From assembly GCA_031282465.1 (NCBI GenBank), contig JAITDR010000063.1, positions 1 to 16,882 on the forward strand: a DNA stretch of 16,882 bases. Direction: 5' to 3'. The position numbers and the translations under genes are program-made. Source of the stretch: Desulfovibrio sp. (GTDB lineage: Bacteria > Desulfobacterota > Desulfovibrionia > Desulfovibrionales > Desulfovibrionaceae). Every line of letters starts with the position of its first letter. The stretch's first letter is position 1. The notes below the pieces were generated by a model. That model worked only from the letters and a program-made list of their open reading frames with translations, searched no databases and was not told where the DNA came from. Of this stretch, positions 1 through 6,947 are shown in pieces.

Positions 1-503
1 CGCCCCCTCCCTCCTGCCTTTTGGGCAGCGCGATCTGGCACAACCGAAGCATGCCCATGCCGGACAGGCTCCACGATATTTCTCTGTGGCCTTCTCCCTG
101 CCTGCTGTATCTTCCCGGCATCGCCGAACAGTTTGTGATAGTGGACCTCTCGGCGGGCGGCGCGCGTCTCGGGCTGTCATACAGCATCATGCATGAACGG
201 AACCTGCAGTTCAACGCGATTGAGCAGCTTATCTTTATGGTGGATCTTCTGGATCCGGAAAACGGCAAACGCCTGCGCCTGTGGCTGCACTGCCGCGTCC
301 AGAGCGTGTGGGTGGACCATGCCTCGCGGATGACCAACCTGGGTCTGCAATGTCTGGCCTGGGCCAGACCGCGCGAGCAGGCGATACCGGGAGAGCCGGG
401 CAGCCTTGAATGGCTGCGCGTCTCCCTTGCCAGTGACATTGAACCGCTCGGTAAATGGATCATGCGCAGGCATATCGAACTGTTCAGAGAACACCCGATC
501 TGA
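1..503 (+). CDS. PilZ-like domain protein, 3' part (5' end outside window)
   Basis: This reading frame is open to the left window edge, so the true start is probably upstream; a TTG at 21 is only the first start-like codon inside the window. The protein carries the motif IVDLSAGGARLGL, which fits the D/N-x-S-x-x-G signature of PilZ domains, followed about 60 residues later by a second conserved-looking strand, NLGLQCLAWARP. PilZ domains bind cyclic-di-GMP and commonly act as flagellar brakes or as receptors for other outputs. The arginine pair (RxxxR) usually found before the D/NxSxxG motif is not clearly present here, so binding is uncertain, although part of the domain may lie upstream. The gene stops 50 nt before the CorC start and probably belongs to the same transcript. 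A GGDEF and an HD-GYP gene lie further downstream. The family call is moderate; the exact role is unknown. Confidence 0.55.
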   Translation, partial: PPPSCLLGSAIWHNRSMPMPDRLHDISLWPSPCLLYLPGIAEQFVIVDLSAGGARLGLSYSIMHERNLQFNAIEQLIFMVDLLDPENGKRLRLWLHCRVQSVWVDHASRMTNLGLQCLAWARPREQAIPGEPGSLEWLRVSLASDIEPLGKWIMRRHIELFREHPI

Positions 504-553
504 CGCCGACAATACCGCCGGCGCGCAAACCCGGGCAAGCCAGGGAGGAACTT

Positions 554-1447
554 TTGGACGACGGATCAGACAGTCACAGTATATGGCGCACAATAAGCGC
601 ATGGTTCCGCGGACGCCACGCCGACACGGTGGAACAGGCCATTTTGGAGGCGGGCGAAGAAGGAGAACTGGACACTGAAGAGAGGAGCATGCTCCTCAGC
701 GTTCTGACCCTTGACGAGTTGCAGGTCAGGGACATCATGACCCCGCGCACGGACATCGCCTGTCTCCCGCACAGCGAAAGCATCACAACCATGGCGGAAC
801 TCATCGTTTCCACCGGCCATTCCCGCATCCCCGTATTTTCTGAAAACCGCGACAACATCGTCGGGATTGTGCATGCCAAAGACCTGCTTCAGCATCTGCC
901 GGACCCGGACAAACACTCGCGGCCGCTGTCGGAAATCATGCGCGAACCCTTTTTTGTGCCCGAAAGCAAAAATGTTCTGGATCTTCTGCACGAATTCCGC
1001 AGCCGTAAAAACCATCTGGCCGTTATTCTGGACGAATACGGCGGCACGGCCGGTCTGGTCACCATAGAAGACGTGCTGGAACAAATCGTGGGCGATATTG
1101 AGGACGAACACGACGCGCCGCGCGAAGAAGAAATCAGCCAGCAGGACGACGGCAGTTATCTGGTCAACGGACGCGCCGGCCTGGACGACCTGAACGAAAG
1201 CCTGCACCTCGCCCTGAAATCCGACGAAGTGGACACCATAGGCGGTTACCTGACGCATCTTGCCGGCCGTGTGCCCCTGCCCGGCGAAAGCTTCACGCCG
1301 GGCGACGCAGGCGGCGCCGTGTTTACCGTTATCGACTCGGACCCCAAGCACATCAACTCGGTGCGTCTGATGTTTCCGGAAAGCGGCGCAGCCGATGCCG
1401 CAACGCGCAAAGCCGGCGCCGAAGGCCCGGCGGAAAAACGGGACTGA
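554..1447 (+). CDS. corC: CorC/YbeX-type CBS-domain protein
   Basis: This is a 297-residue soluble protein with two CBS domains followed by a C-terminal CorC_HlyC domain. The first CBS domain contains VRDIMTPRTDI and HSRIPVFSENRDNIVGIVHA; the second contains HLAVILDEYGGTAGLVTIED. The C-terminal domain includes the VNGRAGLDDLNE segment. There is no N-terminal DUF21 membrane domain, so it resembles E. coli YbeX/CorC, linked in the literature to Mg/Co efflux and to ribosome metabolism, rather than the membrane HlyC-type proteins. I chose a TTG start at 554 because AGGGAGGAA lies just upstream at 542-550 with normal spacing, and because an ATG at 455 in the same frame would overlap the preceding gene by 49 nt. 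lnt follows after 14 nt, matching the ybeX-lnt order of many Gram-negatives. Family identity is secure; the biochemical role in this organism is inferred. Confidence 0.9.
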   Translation: MDDGSDSHSIWRTISAWFRGRHADTVEQAILEAGEEGELDTEERSMLLSVLTLDELQVRDIMTPRTDIACLPHSESITTMAELIVSTGHSRIPVFSENRDNIVGIVHAKDLLQHLPDPDKHSRPLSEIMREPFFVPESKNVLDLLHEFRSRKNHLAVILDEYGGTAGLVTIEDVLEQIVGDIEDEHDAPREEEISQQDDGSYLVNGRAGLDDLNESLHLALKSDEVDTIGGYLTHLAGRVPLPGESFTPGDAGGAVFTVIDSDPKHINSVRLMFPESGAADAATRKAGAEGPAEKRD

Positions 1448-1461
1448 ACAGCGGCATCGGT

Positions 1462-3450
1462 ATGCGGAAGCCGCCGTGTCCCGCTCCCGCGTCCCTTGAG
1501 CGCAAGCAGGACGCCTTGCCCCGCGGCCCCGTCGGCCGGCAGCTTCGGGTTCTACCCGGACGCGACTTCAGACCCGACCGGGGGGCTGTGCCTCCCGCAG
1601 TCCCACCCCGCCCGCTCCGGGCGATACCCGAACGCATCTTTCTATGCGCCGTCGGCGCGGCAGGCTTTTTTTTCGGACTGCCGAACGCGGTCCTGCACCT
1701 GCCCTTCACGGCCCTGCTCCACCCCTTCTGCCTGTACCTGATTGCTTTCCATGCCGATTCAGACGGAGAAGCGGCGGCGTACGGCTGGGTTCTGGGTTTT
1801 CTGACCAACGCGGCGTGCCTGTACTGGCTGGCTTGGCCCATGCTCGACGTGGCCGGCATGTCCCCTGTCCTTGTCCTGCCCCTGCTGATCGCCCTTTACG
1901 CCTTTCTGGCCTGTTACGGCGCCCTCGCGGCCTTTGCGGCCCGGACCTTCATCTGCGTTTTCGCCGACGACGGCGTGTCGGGGCCGAGACGCCTTTTGCG
2001 CAACGCGGCCCCTCCCCTGTTGAGCGGTCTGGCTTACGGCGGCTTTGAAGCGTTGAACAGCGTGCTCTTCAGCGGCTTCCCTTGGCTGACCTTGAGTTCG
2101 GCCTTCGCGTTTTTTCCCGTTATGCTGCAGGGCGCGGCCTATGCGGGCGGCTATGCGCTGAGCGCGGCTTACGCGACCGCAGCCTGTCTGTGCGCGTCCG
2201 CTTTGGGAACGACTCCGGGAAAACGCGCCCCCGGTCCTTCCCCCTCGAACGCTCCGGCCGTAAGCCGGACGCTTCCCCGCGTGTCCGGCCGGAATGAACA
2301 CAGTGTACCACCTCAACCGGGACAAAAGGCGCCTCTCCGTGCGCCCTGCCGGGACCTCCCGCCGGCAGTCGACGTAAGCGGCGCGGCGCCGCCTCCCCGC
2401 GTCTCCGGCAGGGAACGCGCAGTCCCGGCCTGCGCGGCATTGCTGATCCTTGCCGCCCTCTATGTCTGCGGCGTGCAACGCCTCAGCCCCGACGCCCGTA
2501 CCGGAGAAAACGACGCCCCGCAGGCGCGTCTGCGCTTCATTGCCGTGCAAGGCAACATCGATCAGTCCCGAAAATGGGACAAGGAGTTTCAACAGGCAAC
2601 CGTTGAACATTATCTCGGGCTGTCCGCGCGGGCCCTTGCCGAAGACGCCGGGCGACGGACAGGGCAAAACGCGCTCCCCGCGCGCTTTGTCGTCTGGCCG
2701 GAAACCGCCGTGCCCTTCTATTTTTCCCGACGCCCGGAACTGGATGAGCCGTTGCGCCGCTTTGCCGCCCGGCACGCCGTGTATCTGGGCTTCGGCAGCA
2801 TAGCGGCGGATACGGATGAGCACGGCGGGGCGCGCCTGCACAATTCACTCTTTCTGCTTTCCCCCAAGGGGCGGGTCGCGGGACGCTACGACAAGATGCA
2901 CCTTGTGCCTTTCGGCGAATATATACCCCTTGTCGACGATATCCCTTTCCTGCGCGGGCTGCTGCAGGGCATGAATTTCTCGCCGGGCGCGGCCGCCCGG
3001 CCCCTGATTTTGGACGGCTCCCCCCCCCTTTCCCTCGGGCCGCTGATCTGTTATGAAGCCGTCTTTCCCTATCCGGCACAGGAACAGGTGAAGCAGGGCG
3101 CGGGCATCCTGCTGAACGTCAGCAACGACGCCTGGTTCAGAAAAAGTTCCGCCCCCCTGCAGCACTTGGCCCATTCCGCGGTGCGCGCCGTAGAGCAGGC
3201 AAGACCGCTGCTTCGCGCCACGAACACCGGCATAAGCGCGGTATTCGACGCCCGCGGGAGACTGACGGCCCGACTGGAGGGACTTTTTACGGAAGGTTGC
3301 CTGACGGCCGAAGTCGCCGCAGCCACTGAACGGACCCCGTATCACCGCATGCATCCCCTGCCGGAACTGTTCCTCGGGGTCGCAGCGGCAACGGCCCTTG
3401 TACTCGGCGCCCTGCAGCGCTTTGCGGCAGTCGGCGCGCAACGAGGTTGA
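1462..3450 (+). CDS. lnt: Apolipoprotein N-acyltransferase
   Basis: Lnt transfers the third acyl chain from phospholipid to the N-terminal cysteine of lipoproteins, in the inner membrane with the active site facing the periplasm. The N-terminal half is a run of hydrophobic helices and the C-terminal half is a nitrilase domain. The catalytic triad is intact: E414 in VVWPETAVPF, K478 in YDKMHLVPFGEY and C530 in LICYEAVFP; the SNDAWF motif is also present. At 662 residues it is much longer than the roughly 510 of E. coli Lnt. The excess lies in about 55 residues before the first helix and in a Pro/Arg/Ser-rich stretch at about residues 250-320, between membrane helices just before the nitrilase domain. 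The start is uncertain: ATG 1462 has no clear ribosome site, and GTG 1588 in the same frame would remove 42 residues of the extension. It follows corC by 14 nt. Confidence 0.93.
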   Translation: MRKPPCPAPASLERKQDALPRGPVGRQLRVLPGRDFRPDRGAVPPAVPPRPLRAIPERIFLCAVGAAGFFFGLPNAVLHLPFTALLHPFCLYLIAFHADSDGEAAAYGWVLGFLTNAACLYWLAWPMLDVAGMSPVLVLPLLIALYAFLACYGALAAFAARTFICVFADDGVSGPRRLLRNAAPPLLSGLAYGGFEALNSVLFSGFPWLTLSSAFAFFPVMLQGAAYAGGYALSAAYATAACLCASALGTTPGKRAPGPSPSNAPAVSRTLPRVSGRNEHSVPPQPGQKAPLRAPCRDLPPAVDVSGAAPPPRVSGRERAVPACAALLILAALYVCGVQRLSPDARTGENDAPQARLRFIAVQGNIDQSRKWDKEFQQATVEHYLGLSARALAEDAGRRTGQNALPARFVVWPETAVPFYFSRRPELDEPLRRFAARHAVYLGFGSIAADTDEHGGARLHNSLFLLSPKGRVAGRYDKMHLVPFGEYIPLVDDIPFLRGLLQGMNFSPGAAARPLILDGSPPLSLGPLICYEAVFPYPAQEQVKQGAGILLNVSNDAWFRKSSAPLQHLAHSAVRAVEQARPLLRATNTGISAVFDARGRLTARLEGLFTEGCLTAEVAAATERTPYHRMHPLPELFLGVAAATALVLGALQRFAAVGAQRG

Positions 3451-3500
3451 TTTTACGCCTCCGGCGGCCGGGGGAAATGATTTCCCCCGGACCCCCTCAT
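3451..3500 (+). repeat. Intergenic hairpin repeat, copy 1 (REP-like)
   Basis: Directly after the lnt stop codon lies a 50-nt element that begins TTTTACGCCTCCGGCGG and ends GGACCCCCTCAT. Its core, 3468-3490, is a near-perfect palindrome with 11-nt arms (CCGGGGGAAAT and its complement) around one central base. Both ends match the element at 8210-8282 in inverted orientation: 33 nt (3468-3500) and 17 nt (3451-3467) are identical to that copy, which carries 23 extra nt between them. The position after lnt is compatible with transcription termination or mRNA 3' protection, but there is no T-tract after the stem. Elements with this style of sequence are common between genes in Desulfovibrio-like genomes, which I recall but have not checked. 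Confidence 0.85.
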
Positions 3501-3615
3501 CGGGATGTGTATTTTCACAGTCAAACCCTCTATTCCGCAAGGCCGCGGCGGGAACGCGTTTCCCCACGAAGGCGGCAGAGACGGACAAGCGGAACAACGA
3601 TAAACAGGTGCATGC

Positions 3616-4732
3616 ATGTATACCTTTCCCGAACTCAAATCCTCCGCCGACCCCCTTTTTGAACAATTCGACGGCTTACGGGGGCGTCTTTGACCCCGAC
3701 GACGTCAATGCCCGGCTCTCGGAAATGGAAAAGCAACTGGCCGCGCCCGCTGCCTGGGACAAGCCGGAACTGCTGACCCCCGTTCTGCGGGAAAAAAGCC
3801 GTCTGGAAAACGAACAGAGCCGCTTTGCGCTGCTGCAGGAAGCGAGGAACGACGTCGAGGATTGGCTTGCCCTGGCCGGGGAAGAAGGCGACGAGGAGGC
3901 GCTGGAAAGTCTGGCGCAATCTTTGGAATACCTGCGCACCCTTCTGGAACAGACGGAAACGGCCATGCTCCTTGCCGATACAGAGGACGCGCTGCCCGCC
4001 GTTCTCTGTCTGCATCCCGGCGCGGGAGGAACGGAAGCCCAGGACTGGGCCGCCATGTTGCTGCGCATGTACCAGCGCTGGGCGGACAGACACGACTGCG
4101 CCTGCGAATACCTGGATTTCCAGTCCGGCGACGAGGCAGGCATCAAAAGCGCCTGCCTGCGCATAACCGGTCCCAACGCTTACGGTCTGCTGAAAGGCGA
4201 AAACGGCATTCACCGCCTCATCCGCATCTCACCCTTCGACGCATCGGGGAGACGGCATACCTCCTTTGCCTCTGTGGACGTCCTGCCGGACGCGGGACGG
4301 AACATTGCCGTCAACATCGACGAAGGCGACCTGCGCATCGACGTTTTCCGTGCCGGCGGGTCCGGCGGGCAACATGTAAACAAGACCGAATCCGCCGTGC
4401 GCATCACCCATCTGCCCACGGGCATCGTCGTCCAGTGCCAGAACGAAAAATCCCAGCACAGCAACAAGGACGCCGCCATGTCCGTACTCCGGGCCCGCCT
4501 CTACGAACGCGAACTGCGCAAGGCGGAGGACGAGAAAAAAAGCCGCTACCGGGACAAGGACGCCATCAACTTCGGCAGCCAGATCCGTACGTATACCTTG
4601 CAGCCGTACCGTCTCGTCAAAGACCACAGGACCGGCGCGGATGAAACGGACGTGGACGCGGTGCTCGACGGCAACCTCGACAACCTCATACGTTCTCTGT
4701 TATTGTTTCGCCATGCCGACAAAATTCAATGA
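3616..4732 (+). CDS. prfB: Peptide chain release factor 2, made by programmed +1 frameshift
   Basis: RF2 recognises UAA and UGA stop codons and triggers peptide release. Translation starts at ATG 3616 and reads 25 codons to an in-frame UGA at 3691-3693. The rest of the protein is in the +1 frame from GAC 3692 onward. The product is 371 residues, close to the family norm of about 365. After the shift, S205-P206-F207 forms the SPF stop-codon recognition tripeptide and G250-G251-Q252 the catalytic GGQ loop, at the same numbering as in E. coli RF2. The residue at position 246 is Ala, as in most bacteria and unlike the Thr of E. coli K-12. The frame of the second part is also open upstream, back to 3398, so a simple gene caller could wrongly start it inside the lnt tail. 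The ribosome site before 3616 (AGGTG at 3605-3609) is modest. The downstream GGDEF gene begins before the prfB stop. Confidence 0.96.
3679..3694 (+). promoter_or_regulatory. prfB programmed +1 frameshift site
   Basis: The zero-frame reads CGG GGG CGT CTT TGA C. The G-run at 3680-3684 is the internal Shine-Dalgarno-like element, three bases lie between it and the CTT slippery codon at 3688-3690, and the in-frame stop is the weak context UGA-C. This is the classical prfB arrangement: when RF2 is scarce the ribosome pauses at UGA, the peptidyl-tRNA slips from CUU to UUU, and reading continues in the +1 frame with GAC. RF2 therefore controls its own synthesis. The protein frame changes exactly here. 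Confidence 0.95.
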
Positions 4733-5579
4733 TGCGCCGTTGCCGCCCGAAGGGGGCATGTACGGCAATATGCTCGCCGACCTGGAAAACGTGGTCGAGA
4801 GCATATTGTTGCAGCTGCCCGTCCGGGGCAACGCGGCAACGGCTCTTGTACGCGTCCTTCAGGGTATATCCCTTGAGGATTGGGAGCGTTGCGCGTCCAC
4901 CTACGGCCTGGAGAACTGGCTGGCCGTACCCCTGCAGTGCGACCGGGCCGAGGCGGTGGCAAAGATGCTCGCACTGCAGCAGCGCCTTGCTTTTCAACGC
5001 GACCACGATGCGCTCACGGGCATAGGCAACCGCGGATACTTCAACAGGCGCCTCGACGAAGAAGTCTCCAGAGCCTTGCGTTCGCACACCGAGCTGAGCC
5101 TGATACTTTTGGACCTGGATAATTTCAAGCAAATCAACGATCGCTGGGGCCACGCCTGCGGCGACCGTGTTTTGCAGGATGTGGCCAGACTGTTGCAGAA
5201 CTCGATGCGCCACTACGACATCACCGCACGCATAGGCGGTGAGGAGTTCGCCGTCATTTTGCCCGCCACAACCGTCTGGACGGGAGTCATGCTCGGCAAC
5301 CGCCTGCTCTCCGCGCTCAAAAAAGAACGCTTCGCATGCAACGAAGAAAGCTTCACTGTGACCTTCTCGGGTGGGGTTGCCACCCTCGCCCTGCTCGACC
5401 GCGAGCGCAAAAACAGCGCCTGCCTCCTGGAAAGCGCGGATAAAGCCATGTATGAGGTCAAGAAAAACGGCAAAAACAACGTCGCCGCGGCCTCAAGCGA
5501 AAAACTGAACAAGGATCGGACAAGTCTGGTCCATGCGGGCGAAAAGCAATTCCTGTTCGCCGATATGGGTGCGGAGTAA
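4713..5579 (+). CDS. Diguanylate cyclase (GGDEF domain)
   Basis: This 288-residue protein has a C-terminal GGDEF domain that should make cyclic-di-GMP from two GTP. The domain opens with DHDALTGIGNRGYF, contains LILLDLDNFKQIND for metal and nucleotide binding, and has an active-type GGEEF at residues 175-179. A product-inhibition site, RHYD, sits exactly five residues before GGEEF, so feedback control by cyclic-di-GMP is expected. The first 100 or so residues are helical-looking and match no sensor domain I recognise; there is no clear membrane segment, so it is probably cytoplasmic. I chose ATG 4713, which lies inside the last 20 nt of prfB; ATG 4758 is an alternative, but AGGGGG lies only 1 nt ahead of it. 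The overlap suggests translational coupling to prfB. The next gene starts 6 nt after the stop. Confidence 0.88.
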   Translation: MPTKFNDAPLPPEGGMYGNMLADLENVVESILLQLPVRGNAATALVRVLQGISLEDWERCASTYGLENWLAVPLQCDRAEAVAKMLALQQRLAFQRDHDALTGIGNRGYFNRRLDEEVSRALRSHTELSLILLDLDNFKQINDRWGHACGDRVLQDVARLLQNSMRHYDITARIGGEEFAVILPATTVWTGVMLGNRLLSALKKERFACNEESFTVTFSGGVATLALLDRERKNSACLLESADKAMYEVKKNGKNNVAAASSEKLNKDRTSLVHAGEKQFLFADMGAE

Positions 5580-5585
5580 ACTGCC

Positions 5586-6407
5586 ATGAACAGAAAATCC
5601 GTCAGCTTTTCTATACTCAGCGGCAAAGGAGGCGTGGGCAAAAGCAATCTGGCCCTGAACATCTGTTGCGCCCTGCATCAGCGCGGCCGCAAGGTGCTGC
5701 TGATAGACTGCGACATGGGGCTGGCCAACATGGATGTCCTCTTGGGCATCGCCCCGGAAAAACATATGCAGGACATCCTCATCAACAACCAGGATCCCGC
5801 GGACATTCTGATTCCCTTCGGCGCCGACGGCCGGCCGGGGCTGGATCTGTTGCCCGCCAACTCCGGCATGGCGGACTTCGTAGATCTGGACGCGGGGGCG
5901 CGCAGCATGTTGCGGGAAAGACTCAATCCCCTGGCTGCCGAATACGATTTCGTCTGCATGGACATCGGGGCGGGCATCTCGCCCACCGTCCTGAGTTTCG
6001 CATCCATGACCACCCTGCGCCTTGTGGTGATCACTCCGGAGCCGACCTCCCTCACGGACAGCTACGCCCTTATGAAAGTGCTGTCGGCCCGCTACGACGT
6101 GTCGGACTTCCACATTATCGTGAATATGGCGGAATCACGGGACGAAGCGAAACGAACCTTCAACCGTCTGGCGGCCGTATGCAAACGCTTTCTCGGCTTC
6201 TCACCCTCCTTTCTTTGTGAAATCCGCATTGACAGAGGGATGACCGAAGCCGTGCGCAAACAACGACCGCTCATGGAACTGGCACCGCGTTCTCCTGCCT
6301 CCCTGGACTGCTTGGCGGCAGCCGACAAACTGGAACAACTGCGCAACGCCCTGCCGGCCGGAGATGTGCTCGGTGCCCCCCTGCGCAACGTAAACGCCGT
6401 CGACTGA
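5586..6407 (+). CDS. MinD-family ATPase, FleN/FlhG-like
   Basis: This is a 273-residue P-loop ATPase of the MinD/ParA class. The deviant Walker A motif SGKGGVGKSN spans residues 12-21, with signature lysine K14 and nucleotide lysine K19. The switch I region is DCDMGLANMDVLLG (41-54), and the Walker B/switch II aspartate is D126 in MDIGAGIS. Sequence style is that of FleN/FlhG, which set flagellar number and placement and restrain flagellar gene activation; MinD itself is the alternative. It starts with the P-loop strand and lacks the N-terminal DQAxxLR helix by which typical FlhG stimulates FlhF, and no flhF lies beside it. GGAG at 5573-5576 is a good ribosome site overlapping the end of the GGDEF gene. 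The link to a diguanylate cyclase fits flagellar or biofilm control, but that is inference. Confidence 0.8.
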   Translation: MNRKSVSFSILSGKGGVGKSNLALNICCALHQRGRKVLLIDCDMGLANMDVLLGIAPEKHMQDILINNQDPADILIPFGADGRPGLDLLPANSGMADFVDLDAGARSMLRERLNPLAAEYDFVCMDIGAGISPTVLSFASMTTLRLVVITPEPTSLTDSYALMKVLSARYDVSDFHIIVNMAESRDEAKRTFNRLAAVCKRFLGFSPSFLCEIRIDRGMTEAVRKQRPLMELAPRSPASLDCLAAADKLEQLRNALPAGDVLGAPLRNVNAVD

Positions 6408-6591
6408 ACGGGGCGAAGGCTCCTCAGTAATATATCAATGATTCCCCATCGTTACTGCGAAAGGACAGGCCCCGCACAAGACGACGGTACGCGTTATATT
6501 CTGCTGGACCGGACTTGCCGTTCGTAGTAACCTGCCCGAAAACAAAAACAATCCGGCCGCGCGCGGCATGCCGCCTTCCCGTTGCAACTGC

Positions 6592-6644
6592 TTTGCCGGA
6601 AGTCGGCCGGAATCTCCCTGAAAGCGGCAGGGAGGGCCGGCAAA
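6592..6644 (+). promoter_or_regulatory. Leader hairpin just before the HU-family gene
   Basis: An extended stem-loop can be drawn in the leader of the HU gene. The outer stem pairs TTTGCCGG (6592-6599) with CCGGCAAA (6637-6644); the inner stem pairs CTCCCTG (6614-6620) with CAGGGAG (6628-6634) around the loop AAAGCGG. The element ends 4 nt before the AAGGA ribosome site at 6649-6653. There is no T-tract that would make it an ordinary terminator. It sits in the 253-nt gap 6408-6660, in which I could not find a convincing promoter. Function is unknown; control of translation or mRNA stability of the HU gene is possible. Confidence 0.6.
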
Positions 6645-6660
6645 CCTTAAGGAATTTTTG

Positions 6661-6936
6661 ATGAACAAAAGCGAGATTATCAAGATAATGGCCGAAGAGA
6701 ACTTTCTTTCGGCAGACGACGCGGCTGCGGTCGTCAACACTTTTTTCGACTGCATCCGCCAAGCCCTTCTGTCTGGACGGCGCGTGGAAATACGCGGACT
6801 CGGCAGCTTCAAGATCAAAGAATACGAAGGCTATGCGGGGCGCAACCCCAAAACCGGCGAAGTGGTTTCCGTAGCGCCGAAAAAGCTTCCCTTTTTCCGT
6901 GCCGGCAAGGAACTTAAAGAGTTCGTCAACTCCTGA
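6661..6936 (+). CDS. HU/IHF-family DNA-binding protein
   Basis: This 91-residue protein has the full length of HU/IHF proteins, small dimeric DNA-bending proteins of the nucleoid. It shows the typical helical N-terminus (MNKSEIIKIMAEE), the turn VEIRGLGSF (residues 42-50) and the beta-arm motif GRNPKTGEVV (60-69) that inserts into the DNA minor groove, and ends with the conserved FFRAGKELKEFVN. The start is ATG 6661, with AAGGA at 6649-6653 about 7 nt upstream; a TTG immediately before it is less likely. The ribosome site and following bases, AAGGAATTTTT, are almost the same as those before the pyruvate kinase gene. Whether it acts as HU (non-specific) or as an IHF subunit cannot be decided from sequence. 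The next gene begins 11 nt after the stop. Confidence 0.95.
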   Translation: MNKSEIIKIMAEENFLSADDAAAVVNTFFDCIRQALLSGRRVEIRGLGSFKIKEYEGYAGRNPKTGEVVSVAPKKLPFFRAGKELKEFVNS

Positions 6937-6947
6937 GCCTGCCGCAT

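Noticed and set aside
455..553. An ATG at 455 as the CorC start
   Set aside because: It overlaps the previous gene by 49 nt and adds residues unlike the family, while TTG 554 has a strong AGGGAGGAA ribosome site.
1759..2841. A 360-codon minus-strand frame opposite lnt
   Set aside because: An antisense shadow: lnt has its catalytic triad intact on the other strand and the minus product is low-complexity Arg/Gly-rich.
3691..3693. In-frame UGA early in prfB read as a pseudogene
   Set aside because: It is the programmed frameshift site; all RF2 motifs follow in the +1 frame.
6505..6518. A sigma-54-like motif TGG...TTGC in the gap before the HU gene
   Set aside because: The spacing between GG and GC is 9 nt, not the required 10, and the remaining consensus bases are poor.
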